From an uncultured Pseudomonadota bacterium (lineage in GTDB: Bacteria; Bdellovibrionota_B; Oligoflexia; Oligoflexales; CAIYRB01), in assembly GCA_903915625.1 (NCBI GenBank), contig CAIWTN010000185.1, forward strand, positions 17,435 through 81,434: a stretch of DNA of 64,000 nucleotides, in the 5' to 3' direction. How positions within the stretch are numbered: the stretch's first letter is position 1; each line of letters begins with the position of its first letter. This document shows, piece after piece, positions 37,339 through 45,476 of this stretch. Under the pieces are notes generated by a model that saw nothing but the letters and a program-made list of their open reading frames with translations, had not been told where the DNA came from and made no database searches. The translations under genes and the position numbers were made by a program.

Positions 37339-37965
37339 ATGTTCACCGGTATTGTCGAACGCACTGGCAAAATCCTCTCACTATCACGGCCACCTCTAGG
37401 CTCCAGTGGAGTTATGAGTAGCATTACTCAACTACTAGTTGATGCTGGCAAAGGCTTTGAGACGGCTTTAGGTGACAGCGTTTCCGTGAATGGCTGCTGC
37501 CTTACTGTAACGAGCAATAAATTTCACATGCTGGCTTTTGACGTCAGTAGCGAAACGCTGAGCCGGACAGGCCTCGGTGATTTGACCGAAGGCAGCGAAG
37601 TTAATTTGGAGCGGGCGCTAAAAGTAGGTGATCGCCTTGGCGGCCACATGGTCACGGGCCATGTAGACGGCATCGGCACCGTAATAAAAGTGGGTAAGCA
37701 GGCCGACGGCTGGGAGATTTCGGTACTTATCCCGCGAGTCCTCAGTCGCTACGTCATTTACAAGGGCTCCATTTGCTTGGATGGCGTGAGCCTAACAGTA
37801 AATACCTTATCAGACCGGGACGATGGCACCTTGGTCGGGCTCATGCTGATCCCTACAACAGTAAGCTTGACGTCCTTCAACAGCTTACAGCCAGGACAAA
37901 GCCTAAATGTAGAGGTGGACCCCATCGGCAAGTATGTGGAACGCCTGACCACGTTGAGTCCATAA
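37339..37965 (+). CDS. ribE: Riboflavin synthase alpha chain
   Basis: It encodes 208 residues in two homologous halves, beginning MFTGIVERTG as in all RibE/RibC lumazine-dismutating enzymes. Each half has a GDSVSVNGCCLTV or KGSICLDGVSLTV strand and a C-terminal beta barrel. Two 6,7-dimethyl-8-ribityllumazine molecules yield riboflavin. The first half carries extra residues near 15-30. It starts directly after nrdR; ribD, usually between the two, is missing. Confidence 0.95.
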   Translation: MFTGIVERTGKILSLSRPPLGSSGVMSSITQLLVDAGKGFETALGDSVSVNGCCLTVTSNKFHMLAFDVSSETLSRTGLGDLTEGSEVNLERALKVGDRLGGHMVTGHVDGIGTVIKVGKQADGWEISVLIPRVLSRYVIYKGSICLDGVSLTVNTLSDRDDGTLVGLMLIPTTVSLTSFNSLQPGQSLNVEVDPIGKYVERLTTLSP

Positions 37966-38064
37966 CCCACCGTATTTCATGGATTTTTACTAATTGACAA
38001 AAACAAGTGTCATGGCGCAAAAACTCTGCTAGCATTCGGCGCCTGTTCCACCGGAGCTAGCTCT

Positions 38065-39228
38065 ATGACATCTCAAGACGTTGCCATTGCCCGCGTAGGC
38101 CAAGCCATTGACGCCATCAAAAAAGGTGGCATGGTCATTATGGTTGATGATGAGGACCGCGAAAACGAAGGCGACCTCGTCTTCGCTGCCGCCCACGTGT
38201 CCGCAGAAAAAATCAACTTCATGACCAAGGAAGCTCGAGGCTTGATTTGCTTGAGCTTAGACCAAGACAGCATCGAGCGGCTGCAGCTGCCAATGATGGA
38301 AGACTCAAGCAAAAGAGTCCCGACTAAGTCGACCGCATTTACCGTCAGCATCGAAGCTCGCGAGGGCGTGACTACTGGTATCTCAGCTGCCGACCGCGCC
38401 CACACCATTCGTGTCGCTACGGCTGCTAACGCGACTCCAAACGACCTCGTGGTGCCTGGCCACATTTTTCCGCTTAAGGCCCGCAGCGGCGGAGTGCTGC
38501 AGCGTGCAGGCCACACAGAGGGATCAATCGATTTGGTAAGGCTTGCAGGCTTACCCTCATCGGCGGTCATTTGTGAGATCATGAATGATGATGGGACGAT
38601 GGCAAGAATGCCAGACCTTGAGTTGTTCGCTCAGCGCCATAAGATTCCTATCGTCACAATTGCTGACATCATTACCTACCGCCTACAGCGCGAGTACTTG
38701 ATGACGCAAGTTGCCAAGGGCCCGGTTAAAACCGCCTACGGCGAATTCCAAAGTATTTTATTTAAGAGCGAGATCGATCATCTCACTCATGTGGCACTCG
38801 TTAAGGGCGACTTAGAAAATCACGTCGTCGATGTTCGGGTGCACCGGCAACGGCCGTTGTTGGACGTTTTAAGTCACCCCGAGCAAGGTGATCGCTCTAG
38901 GATTGAATACGCTCTGCGGATGCTCCAGGATCATAGCCACGCCGTGGTATTATACCTGTCACATCCGGACCCTCAACTCGCCTGGAAGGCAGATTTCAAC
39001 AACTTGATTAAGCCCGAAAGCCAACCGGCTGATGTGGCCACTAGTCAGCCACAACGGCCTTGGACCGAAATGGACCCACTCCAGCTCGGGGTCGGAGCCC
39101 AAATACTGCGGCATCTTGGAGTGCGTCAAATGAGAGTCCATATGTCGCGGGCAACACCGCTTAAGGGCCTAGCCGGATTCGGCCTGGAAGTCGTAAGCAC
39201 CGTCCAGCTTCCCAGTGGGCAAGCATAA
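38065..39228 (+). CDS. ribB: DHBP synthase fused to a degenerate GTP cyclohydrolase II domain (RibBX type)
   Basis: It encodes 387 residues. The N-terminal domain (about 1-205) is intact 3,4-dihydroxy-2-butanone 4-phosphate synthase: DDEDRENEGDL, TGISAADRAHT, GHIFPL, RAGHTEGSIDL. The C-terminal domain (about 210-385) has GCHII architecture (GVGAQILRHLGV, GFGLEVV) but lacks all three zinc cysteines: VRVHSECLTGDVFGS... is replaced by VRVHRQRPLLDVLSHPEQ, and the RQEGRGIGL region by SHPDPQLAW. The GTP cyclohydrolase activity is therefore almost certainly lost, as in the RibBX variant known from other proteobacteria. Another ribA must exist in the genome. Confidence 0.93.
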   Translation: MTSQDVAIARVGQAIDAIKKGGMVIMVDDEDRENEGDLVFAAAHVSAEKINFMTKEARGLICLSLDQDSIERLQLPMMEDSSKRVPTKSTAFTVSIEAREGVTTGISAADRAHTIRVATAANATPNDLVVPGHIFPLKARSGGVLQRAGHTEGSIDLVRLAGLPSSAVICEIMNDDGTMARMPDLELFAQRHKIPIVTIADIITYRLQREYLMTQVAKGPVKTAYGEFQSILFKSEIDHLTHVALVKGDLENHVVDVRVHRQRPLLDVLSHPEQGDRSRIEYALRMLQDHSHAVVLYLSHPDPQLAWKADFNNLIKPESQPADVATSQPQRPWTEMDPLQLGVGAQILRHLGVRQMRVHMSRATPLKGLAGFGLEVVSTVQLPSGQA

Positions 39229-39253
39229 GTTACCAATTAAAGAGGTATATATC

Positions 39254-39703
39254 ATGGCAACTCGTTTTCTTGTCCTCGCAAGCCGATTTAACGACACCAT
39301 CACCAAAGCTCTGCTTTCAGGAGCTCAGGACACCTTGAGCTCGGCCGGTGTAGCGGATGCCAATGTCGACCTCCTGTGGGTTCCCGGCGCGTTTGAGCTG
39401 GCAACCGTTGCGGCACAAGCCGCCAAGAGCAAGGCCTACGGAGCCATCATTTGTCTCGGCGCCGTGATCCGCGGTGACACCCCGCACTTCGACCTAGTTG
39501 CTGGTCAAGCCGCCGCTGGTCTCCAGCGCGTTGGCATTGAGACCGGCATCCCAGTGATCTTCGGAGTCTTGTCGACTGACACTGTCGAGCAGGCGTTGAC
39601 CCGCTCAGGTATCAAAGGTGGCAACAAGGGCGTAGACGCTGCCCAGGCAGCACTCAGCATGGTAAAAACCATGGCCCGCTTAGCGGAGCTGACACACCGG
39701 TGA
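39254..39703 (+). CDS. ribH: 6,7-dimethyl-8-ribityllumazine synthase
   Basis: ATG 39254 has GAGG eight bases upstream; an earlier in-frame start would overlap ribB. The product is 149 residues. Family marks are SRFNDTIT at the N-terminus, WVPGAFELATVA, GAVIRGDTPHFDLV (the catalytic His lies in the PHFD segment) and a C-terminal GNKGVDAAQAAL. It condenses ribitylamino-uracil with DHBP to give lumazine. The stop overlaps the nusB GTG start. Confidence 0.96.
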   Translation: MATRFLVLASRFNDTITKALLSGAQDTLSSAGVADANVDLLWVPGAFELATVAAQAAKSKAYGAIICLGAVIRGDTPHFDLVAGQAAAGLQRVGIETGIPVIFGVLSTDTVEQALTRSGIKGGNKGVDAAQAALSMVKTMARLAELTHR

Positions 39704-40119
39704 GCACCAACAGCAAGACCAAATCCCGAGAGTATGCCCTCCAGTTCCTCTATCAGTCTGAGATGGAGAAACTCTTTCTATTCTCTGACAGCCATTTTCA
39801 AGGCTTCGTCAGTCATCAACTTGTGCCTACCGAACACATTGCGGAAGTGCGCGAGTTAGCCCGGGGCACGATAGAACGCAGTCTGGAAATAGACGCCAAA
39901 ATCCAAGAGGTCTCTGCCAACTGGAAATTGAGTCGAATGTCGGTCATCGACCGCAACGTCCTGCGCCTAGCTACGTTTGAGCTCCTCCTCGGATCTGCGC
40001 CACACCGGGTCATTCTCAATGAAGCTATTGAATTGGCAAAGAAATTTGGCTCTGCCGAGTCAAGCCGATTTGTCAATGGAGTGCTCGATCGGATCGCCAA
40101 AACCACTGCAGTGCGATAA
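39700..40119 (+). CDS. nusB: Transcription antitermination protein NusB
   Basis: It encodes 139 residues from GTG 39700, overlapping the ribH stop by four bases (GTGA). The all-helical NusB pattern is clear: SREYALQFLYQSE near the start, DRNVLRLATFELL and PHRVILNEAIELAKKFG towards the end. NusB with NusE binds boxA in rRNA leaders. Placement after ribH is conserved in many bacteria. Confidence 0.95.
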   Translation: MSTNSKTKSREYALQFLYQSEMEKLFLFSDSHFQGFVSHQLVPTEHIAEVRELARGTIERSLEIDAKIQEVSANWKLSRMSVIDRNVLRLATFELLLGSAPHRVILNEAIELAKKFGSAESSRFVNGVLDRIAKTTAVR

Positions 40120-40152
40120 TCTAGCCAGATCAACATCTGGTAGGAGCAATGC

Positions 40153-40779
40153 ATGGACGAGCAGTTGATCGGCGGCGCCACAAAGGCGACGCCAACCCCG
40201 GCTCTAGGCCTGGCTGATCAGAGTGCGACTGATTCGAATCCCAAAGTCGATTTCATCAACACAGGACGGCAGGTGATTGCACGGATAGTGCGCGATGCCT
40301 CGGCCTCCCCCTGTGAGTTCTGGTTTGGTTTGGCTAAATCAGGACCACATGCCCCGCTAGGACTCCTCGGGGAAAAACCTACTGATGACCTGCTCAAGAT
40401 CGCGGCCACAGAGGGCATTAGCGAGTCCGGCCCTGTCGTCTTATTTGACGCCGAAAGCGAGAGTCCGCGAGGACTACTTCTCATGCCTTTACCCGAGGCT
40501 AATTACCAAGAACAGAGCGGCTGGCTAGACTTATTGACGGCAACGCTGTTGCCTTGGTCCCCTGATAGAATTGGTATTTATTTAGCTCCCGAGGCAGTTG
40601 GCACTGATCCTAGTATGGAACTGCTCTCAGCGGTGCTGCACCGGATTGTGCAGAACACTCGCATCCGAGAAATTTTCCTGCTTACCGGCAATCACGGGAC
40701 CAACCACCTCTTAAATGCCGTACTACGCTTAAAGCAGGAACTAACCACAGACGAGTTTGATCTTTACGTCTATCATTAG
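40153..40779 (+). CDS. Protein of unknown function
   Basis: It encodes 208 residues, starting 33 bases after nusB and ending 26 bases before the dehydrogenase gene. There is no signal peptide or membrane helix. Blocks FWFGLAKSGPHAPLG, ESESPRGLLLMPLP and REIFLLTGNHGTNHLLNAVLRL suggest a compact alpha/beta fold. I cannot assign a family. It may be a regulatory or structural protein tied to the following fatty-acid or two-component genes. Confidence 0.6.
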   Translation: MDEQLIGGATKATPTPALGLADQSATDSNPKVDFINTGRQVIARIVRDASASPCEFWFGLAKSGPHAPLGLLGEKPTDDLLKIAATEGISESGPVVLFDAESESPRGLLLMPLPEANYQEQSGWLDLLTATLLPWSPDRIGIYLAPEAVGTDPSMELLSAVLHRIVQNTRIREIFLLTGNHGTNHLLNAVLRLKQELTTDEFDLYVYH

Positions 40780-40805
40780 CCTTAATTGGGTAGGGAGCAT
40801 ATTCG

Positions 40806-41630
40806 ATGAGTACATCACCTTTTCGTCCTGACGCGCTTGCCGGTAGGGTTGCCCTTATCACCGGAGGCGGAACGGGAATTTGCTTTGGCATCGCTCAGGA
40901 ACTTGGCCGACACGGTGCCAGACTCATGCTGATGGGGCGCCGTGAAGAGGTCTTAAAAGAAGCTTGCGAAGCCCTAAAGAAGCAGGGAATCGCTGCCGCT
41001 TACGTTGCTGGCGATGTGCGTGAATATGCCAATGCCGAAAAGGCGATTGCTGCCACCGTCGCTGCCTATGGCAAGCTCGACATCCTACTGAATGGCGCTG
41101 CCGGCAACTTTCTTTGCCCCACTGACAAATTAAGCTCTAACGGCTTTAAGACAGTCATCGACATCGACCTACTTGGCACGTTCAATATGTGCCGCGCCGC
41201 TTTTAGCTCACTGAAGGCAGCGAAAGACAGCCTGATCCTCAACATCTCGGCGACCCTTCATTATCAGGGGACCATTATGCAGTCCCATGTAATGGCTGCG
41301 AAGGCCGGTATCGATGCCCTAGGAAAAAACCTAGCCTGTGAATGGGGCGAATTTGGAATTCGAGTGTGCACGATTGCTCCGGGCGCCATTGGTGACACCG
41401 AAGGGATGCGCCGACTTGCTCCACTGGGTGCAGACAAAAAAATTGCCGCTGATGTGCCGCTCCGGCGCCTTGGGACCACGGATGACATCGGATCTGCTGC
41501 CGTATTCTTGGCATCAAGTGCGGCGTCCTACATTACTGGCGAGATCTTAGTCGTAGATGGCGGGGGCTGGCTGACCAAACCAGCTTTTGTTGACAGAGCA
41601 ACCTGGGAAAAACTCGCAGCAAAGGGATGA
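40806..41630 (+). CDS. Short-chain dehydrogenase, 2,4-dienoyl-CoA reductase-like
   Basis: It encodes 274 residues. A Rossmann N-terminus (LITGGGTGICFGIA) binds NADPH. Segments NGAAGNFLCPTDKLSSNGFKTV, DIDLLGTFN and LACEWGEFGIRVCTIAPG match 2,4-dienoyl-CoA reductases of the peroxisomal/mitochondrial SDR type rather than the FadH flavoenzyme of enterobacteria. The usual SDR Tyr-x-x-x-Lys is replaced by HVMAAKAGI, as in that subfamily. It removes a double bond during oxidation of polyunsaturated fatty acids. The stop is followed three bases later by the histidine kinase gene. Confidence 0.86.
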   Translation: MSTSPFRPDALAGRVALITGGGTGICFGIAQELGRHGARLMLMGRREEVLKEACEALKKQGIAAAYVAGDVREYANAEKAIAATVAAYGKLDILLNGAAGNFLCPTDKLSSNGFKTVIDIDLLGTFNMCRAAFSSLKAAKDSLILNISATLHYQGTIMQSHVMAAKAGIDALGKNLACEWGEFGIRVCTIAPGAIGDTEGMRRLAPLGADKKIAADVPLRRLGTTDDIGSAAVFLASSAASYITGEILVVDGGGWLTKPAFVDRATWEKLAAKG

Positions 41631-41633
41631 ATC

Positions 41634-42659
41634 ATGTGGCGCAGGCTGAGACAGGGATCGTCACAGCTCTTACAGCGTCTGCGCTGGGTTTTGCACCCGA
41701 TCACCATATTTGTGTCGCTACAAGTTGTGTGGCTGGCGATTACTCTAATTTGGGTGATTTGGTTTGTCAGCGAGCGAGCTGAGATCGGAGCTCTAGCAAA
41801 ACGCTTCGGTCAGGAGTATTTCAGCACAGAAATGACCGTGGCAATCCTTGTCGTGGGCTGCATCCTGCTCGGAGTCCTCTTAGTTGGCACCATCATTCTT
41901 TTCGTGACTGGACAACGCCAGAGCTCTGCCGCACGCCAGCAGCGCAATTTCGTTTCAAGTGTCACCCACGAATTGAAATCCCCCCTAGCAAGCCTGCAGC
42001 TAGCCTTTGAAACCATGACAAGTCATGAATTAGATGAAGCCACAAAGCAGCGCATTGCAGAAATCATAGACAGCGACATCGAACGCCTACGCCGCTTGAT
42101 CGATCAGATATTGGTCGCTGGCCGCCTTGACCGCGGTATTTTGAGTTTTGATGATGCATCGTCCATAGTGCCGATGGAAGATTTGATAAGACGCATCACG
42201 GACAAGCTGTCCTATATGGACCCAAATCTAAATGCGAGATTAACTATCGACTGCCCGCCAGGCTTGACGCTTAGAGCATCACGCATGGCACTCAACTTAA
42301 TTCTAAATAACTTAATTGAGAATGCTATTAAGTACTCTGCTAGGCAGTCGCCTATTAAAATTGGCTTTGATCAAATTGGATCTGAAGTATTCATGTACGT
42401 AAGAGATCAAGGTATTGGCCTCGATAAAAAAGACAAAAAGCGTCTCTTTAAACTCTTTCGCCGTGGCGAAGCCGCAGTCAAAAAAGCGATACCTGGCACT
42501 GGACTTGGGCTCTATATCGTCAAATCTGCTGTTGGCGTCCTAGGTGGCCGAGTCTGGGCTGAAAGCGCAGGGAGTGGCCAAGGAAGCACTTTCTACGTCT
42601 CACTACCCACTAATAAAGAGCCGGATCAAATTAAGCTCGACCAAGTGGAGCACGTATGA
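41634..42659 (+). CDS. Sensor histidine kinase (two-component)
   Basis: It encodes 341 residues from ATG 41634 (AAAGGG upstream). Two helices (about 24-46 and 67-92) enclose a periplasmic loop of only about 20 residues, so it probably senses membrane state or a partner protein. The DHp box is VTHELKSPLASL (His112), followed by an ATPase domain with N box NLIENAIKYS, G1 DQGIGL and G2 GTGLGLYIV. It overlaps the response-regulator gene by four bases (ATGA). Confidence 0.94.
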   Translation: MWRRLRQGSSQLLQRLRWVLHPITIFVSLQVVWLAITLIWVIWFVSERAEIGALAKRFGQEYFSTEMTVAILVVGCILLGVLLVGTIILFVTGQRQSSAARQQRNFVSSVTHELKSPLASLQLAFETMTSHELDEATKQRIAEIIDSDIERLRRLIDQILVAGRLDRGILSFDDASSIVPMEDLIRRITDKLSYMDPNLNARLTIDCPPGLTLRASRMALNLILNNLIENAIKYSARQSPIKIGFDQIGSEVFMYVRDQGIGLDKKDKKRLFKLFRRGEAAVKKAIPGTGLGLYIVKSAVGVLGGRVWAESAGSGQGSTFYVSLPTNKEPDQIKLDQVEHV

Positions 42660-43372
42660 CTACGCCCAAAAAGCGCATCCTGTTGGTTGAAGACGAACCC
42701 AACCTAGCATTCAATCTACAGTTCAATCTTCAGGTTGAGGGTTATGAAGTAGTACCAGCAGTGGATGGGCGGATCGCCGTAGCTAAATTCCTCGAGGATG
42801 GACCGTTTGATTTAGTCATACTCGATGTCATGCTTCCGGAAATGAATGGATTTGAGGTTGCAGAAAAGATTCGCCAAACTGACGATCAGACTCATATCCT
42901 TATGTTAACTGCTCTTGGAAAAGAAGAAGATCGCTTGCGCGGCTTTGAGGCGGGAGCTGACGACTACATTACCAAGCCCTTTCACCTTAAAGAATTTTTG
43001 CTCCGCGTTAGGCGAATGGTCAAACGCTCGGAGTATTTCCAGCCAACTACTCCTGAATCTGCCGACGGCCACGAACTTGTTTTTGGCCCTTTTCGTCTCG
43101 ATACGGAATTGCTGCAACTACATGGTCCAAGCGGTCAGCATACATTGACTGCGTTGGAGGCCGACGTATTGCGAGAATTTATGCAAAATCCTAAACGCGT
43201 GCTCTCTCGGCAATACTTACTTGATACCGTTTGGGGCATGAAAGGCGATATCGAAACTAGGACTGTCGACAATTTCATAGTACGCCTGCGACGCTACCTT
43301 GAACCTGAACCGAGCAAACCACGCTACCTGGTCAGTGTCCGTGGACGTGGATATCGCCTTATCGCTGAATAA
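42656..43372 (+). CDS. OmpR/PhoB-family response regulator
   Basis: It encodes 238 residues. The receiver domain has the acidic pair in LVEDEP, phospho-acceptor Asp57 in ILDVMLPEMNG and Lys107 in ITKPF. The C-terminal winged helix contains TALEADVLREFMQNP, DTVWGM and VDNFIVRLRRYLEP. It partners the kinase encoded immediately upstream. Targets are unknown; location among fatty-acid and envelope genes hints at an envelope regulon. Confidence 0.95.
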   Translation: MTTPKKRILLVEDEPNLAFNLQFNLQVEGYEVVPAVDGRIAVAKFLEDGPFDLVILDVMLPEMNGFEVAEKIRQTDDQTHILMLTALGKEEDRLRGFEAGADDYITKPFHLKEFLLRVRRMVKRSEYFQPTTPESADGHELVFGPFRLDTELLQLHGPSGQHTLTALEADVLREFMQNPKRVLSRQYLLDTVWGMKGDIETRTVDNFIVRLRRYLEPEPSKPRYLVSVRGRGYRLIAE

Positions 43373-43385
43373 TTTGGGATCAAAT

Positions 43386-44324
43386 ATGTTTCTTAACTTT
43401 GAAAAATGGCATGGCTGTCTAAACGACTTCATAGTGATTTGGATCTCTGACAGCGACGGTGATGTCGTCCTAGACAGCATTAAACGCCAAACTAAACGTC
43501 TCTGCGACCGCCGTGGCGGCATCGGTGCTGACGGCATACTTGTGCTTAGACGAAAAAAATCTCAGGATCTTACGCCATATGGCCTAACGATTATCAACAG
43601 CGACGGATCGATCGCTAAAACTTGCGGCAATGGGCTGAGGTGCGCTGCTCTTAGTGTGCTCAAAACCCACCAAGAACATGGCGACCCAAAACAACTCCCT
43701 GAATTTGTCGATTTTTTGGTGGAAGGTGAGACCTTAACTTGCCGCTTTGCGTCAGGCGGAGGATCACTGCCACTGGTTATTGTGGAGATGGGAGTCCCCG
43801 CGCTAAATAGCGAAGTTTCCTGGCATAACATCGCCAAAGACACATTAAAAAAAGTCGCCGAGAACCTCGGCATTCCAGCTTTGGCCAAAGACTTTGGTGT
43901 TTGTACGATTGGCAATCCACACATTGTCATCCATTCGGATCAAGCATCGCGCGAGCTGCTGCTAAAACTCGGCCCAGCCTTGCAAAAATCATCGGCTTGG
44001 GATGGAATAAACGTACACCTAACGAGACCATTAGAATTGACACCTAAGGATCAATCACGAGCAGGACAAGAACTCGGACAACGCCTTAGTGAAGGCTTCC
44101 AAGTATATGTCTGGGAACGCGGAGCTGGGGAAACCATGGCCTGCGGCAGCGGTGCCTGCGCTGTAGCGGCACTTGCCTTAGAGAGCGGACTCTTGGAGCG
44201 AGAAAATTGGGTTGCGATTGACATGCCAGGTGGTCGGCTTTATGTGAAACAAGCGGAGGCCAATGAGCCCGTCATGCTGGCAGGGCCGGGCGCATTCTCC
44301 TTTAACGGTAGGATCAGCATTTGA
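43386..44324 (+). CDS. dapF: Diaminopimelate epimerase
   Basis: ATG 43386 restores the canonical N-terminus MFLNFEKWHGCLNDFIVI; a longer frame from 43299 overlaps the response regulator. The product is 312 residues. Both catalytic cysteines are present: Cys80 in AKTCGNGLRC and Cys253 in MACGSGACA. It converts LL- to meso-diaminopimelate for lysine and peptidoglycan. The length exceeds E. coli DapF by about 38 residues. Confidence 0.95.
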   Translation: MFLNFEKWHGCLNDFIVIWISDSDGDVVLDSIKRQTKRLCDRRGGIGADGILVLRRKKSQDLTPYGLTIINSDGSIAKTCGNGLRCAALSVLKTHQEHGDPKQLPEFVDFLVEGETLTCRFASGGGSLPLVIVEMGVPALNSEVSWHNIAKDTLKKVAENLGIPALAKDFGVCTIGNPHIVIHSDQASRELLLKLGPALQKSSAWDGINVHLTRPLELTPKDQSRAGQELGQRLSEGFQVYVWERGAGETMACGSGACAVAALALESGLLERENWVAIDMPGGRLYVKQAEANEPVMLAGPGAFSFNGRISI

Positions 44325-45040
44325 ACCCATTACGCCAACATGAGCAGTGGCTCAAAATGATCACCCCGGCTTTTGAGGCAGCAAGACGCTATCATAAGCA
44401 TACCGTACACGGCCTGGATCATATCCCGAAGGACCGTGGTGCAATCGTTGCCGTCAATCACAGCCTAGCAACCTATGACATCACACTGCTGATGACAGCC
44501 ATGTATACCGAGCGCGACATCATCGCTCGACCATTAGTGGACAGGCTGTTCTTTCGAATCCCTTTACTTGGACCGCTCGTGAGCAATTACTTCGGAGCCG
44601 TACAAGGCAGTCCCGAAGCAGCAGAACAGCTATTGCGTGAGGGTGAGATCATAACCGTTGCACCAGGCGGTATGCGGGAAGCTCTGCGTCCTTCGCGTGA
44701 TCGTTATAAAATCGAATGGGACAAGCGATTAGGCTTTGTCCGCCTTGCCATGAAGACTCAGGTTCCGATTGTCTTAGCGGCCTGCCCTAAAGCAGATGAC
44801 CTGTATGAAGTCTATCCATCACACGTTACCGCGTGGTTCTATCAGAATTATCGCGTGCCGGTTTTTATCGCTCGCGGGCGAGGCTGCACGCCTTTACCCA
44901 AACCAGTTAAACTAGTCCATTATCTGAGCGAACCAATGGAGCCGCCACCTTGGACGGAAGATGAGGCAGAGCGAGAAAAACGACTAAAAATATTCCACGC
45001 CAAGATCGTTAGTCGAATGAAGGAACTTTTGCAAAGTTGA
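44321..45040 (+). CDS. PlsC-like acyltransferase
   Basis: It encodes 239 residues from TTG 44321, overlapping the dapF stop. The acyltransferase block has VAVNHSLATYD (His and Asp five residues apart, one more than the common HX4D), PLLGPLVSNYFGAVQGS, and VAPGGMREALRP. This HX5D/GGMRE arrangement resembles the TMEM68/DAGAT-like branch rather than PlsC proper. It should transfer an acyl group to a glycerolipid or related acceptor at the inner membrane. Confidence 0.82.
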   Translation: MNPLRQHEQWLKMITPAFEAARRYHKHTVHGLDHIPKDRGAIVAVNHSLATYDITLLMTAMYTERDIIARPLVDRLFFRIPLLGPLVSNYFGAVQGSPEAAEQLLREGEIITVAPGGMREALRPSRDRYKIEWDKRLGFVRLAMKTQVPIVLAACPKADDLYEVYPSHVTAWFYQNYRVPVFIARGRGCTPLPKPVKLVHYLSEPMEPPPWTEDEAEREKRLKIFHAKIVSRMKELLQS

Positions 45041-45104
45041 ACATGTTTACATTTTGAAATAACATTCTTAGATGCTTTTCACCTCGAATAGGAGGGTTTT
45101 AAAC

Positions 45105-45476
45105 ATGGACATCAGAGCATTAGCTAGAAAAATACAATTCTCTTCCGCAAGCGCGACATGGGCTACATCCGTATTTGCATGTCTTTTAAACGCTTCGACC
45201 GTCACCGCCGAGCCCGCTCCACCTTATGAGCAAGTGCACCGCATCCTGACTGCTGCCTGCGGCAAGTGTCATATGAATGGCCATCATCGCGGGGGCATTC
45301 AACTTAATACTGAACTACAGGTAGAGAGAGATGCTGAGGTTATCCTCACATCGATCGAAACCAGTGACATGCCGTATATGGACCCCACCTGGAATCAGAC
45401 AGCTCAAGGCAAATTAGTGATACGCTACTTAAAAGCCAAACTCGGCCAAACCGACGACGACAATAGCCTAGAGTGA
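45105..45476 (+). CDS. Small monohaem cytochrome c-like protein
   Basis: ATG 45105 has AGGAGG nine bases upstream. The product is 123 residues: a signal peptide-like N-terminus (VFACLLNASTVTAE), then a single haem motif CGKCH with a possible Met ligand in DMPYMDPTW. It resembles the planctomycete-type cytochrome c domains of PSD1/PSCyt families in miniature. It is likely periplasmic and might carry electrons to a partner not encoded here. The last nine bases overlap the convergent cysQ gene. Confidence 0.72.
   Translation: MDIRALARKIQFSSASATWATSVFACLLNASTVTAEPAPPYEQVHRILTAACGKCHMNGHHRGGIQLNTELQVERDAEVILTSIETSDMPYMDPTWNQTAQGKLVIRYLKAKLGQTDDDNSLE

Noticed and set aside
37966..38064. Possible FMN riboswitch or promoter (TTGACA near 37995) before ribB
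   Set aside because: Only about 100 bases, none of the conserved RFN helices seen, and no -10 at correct spacing.
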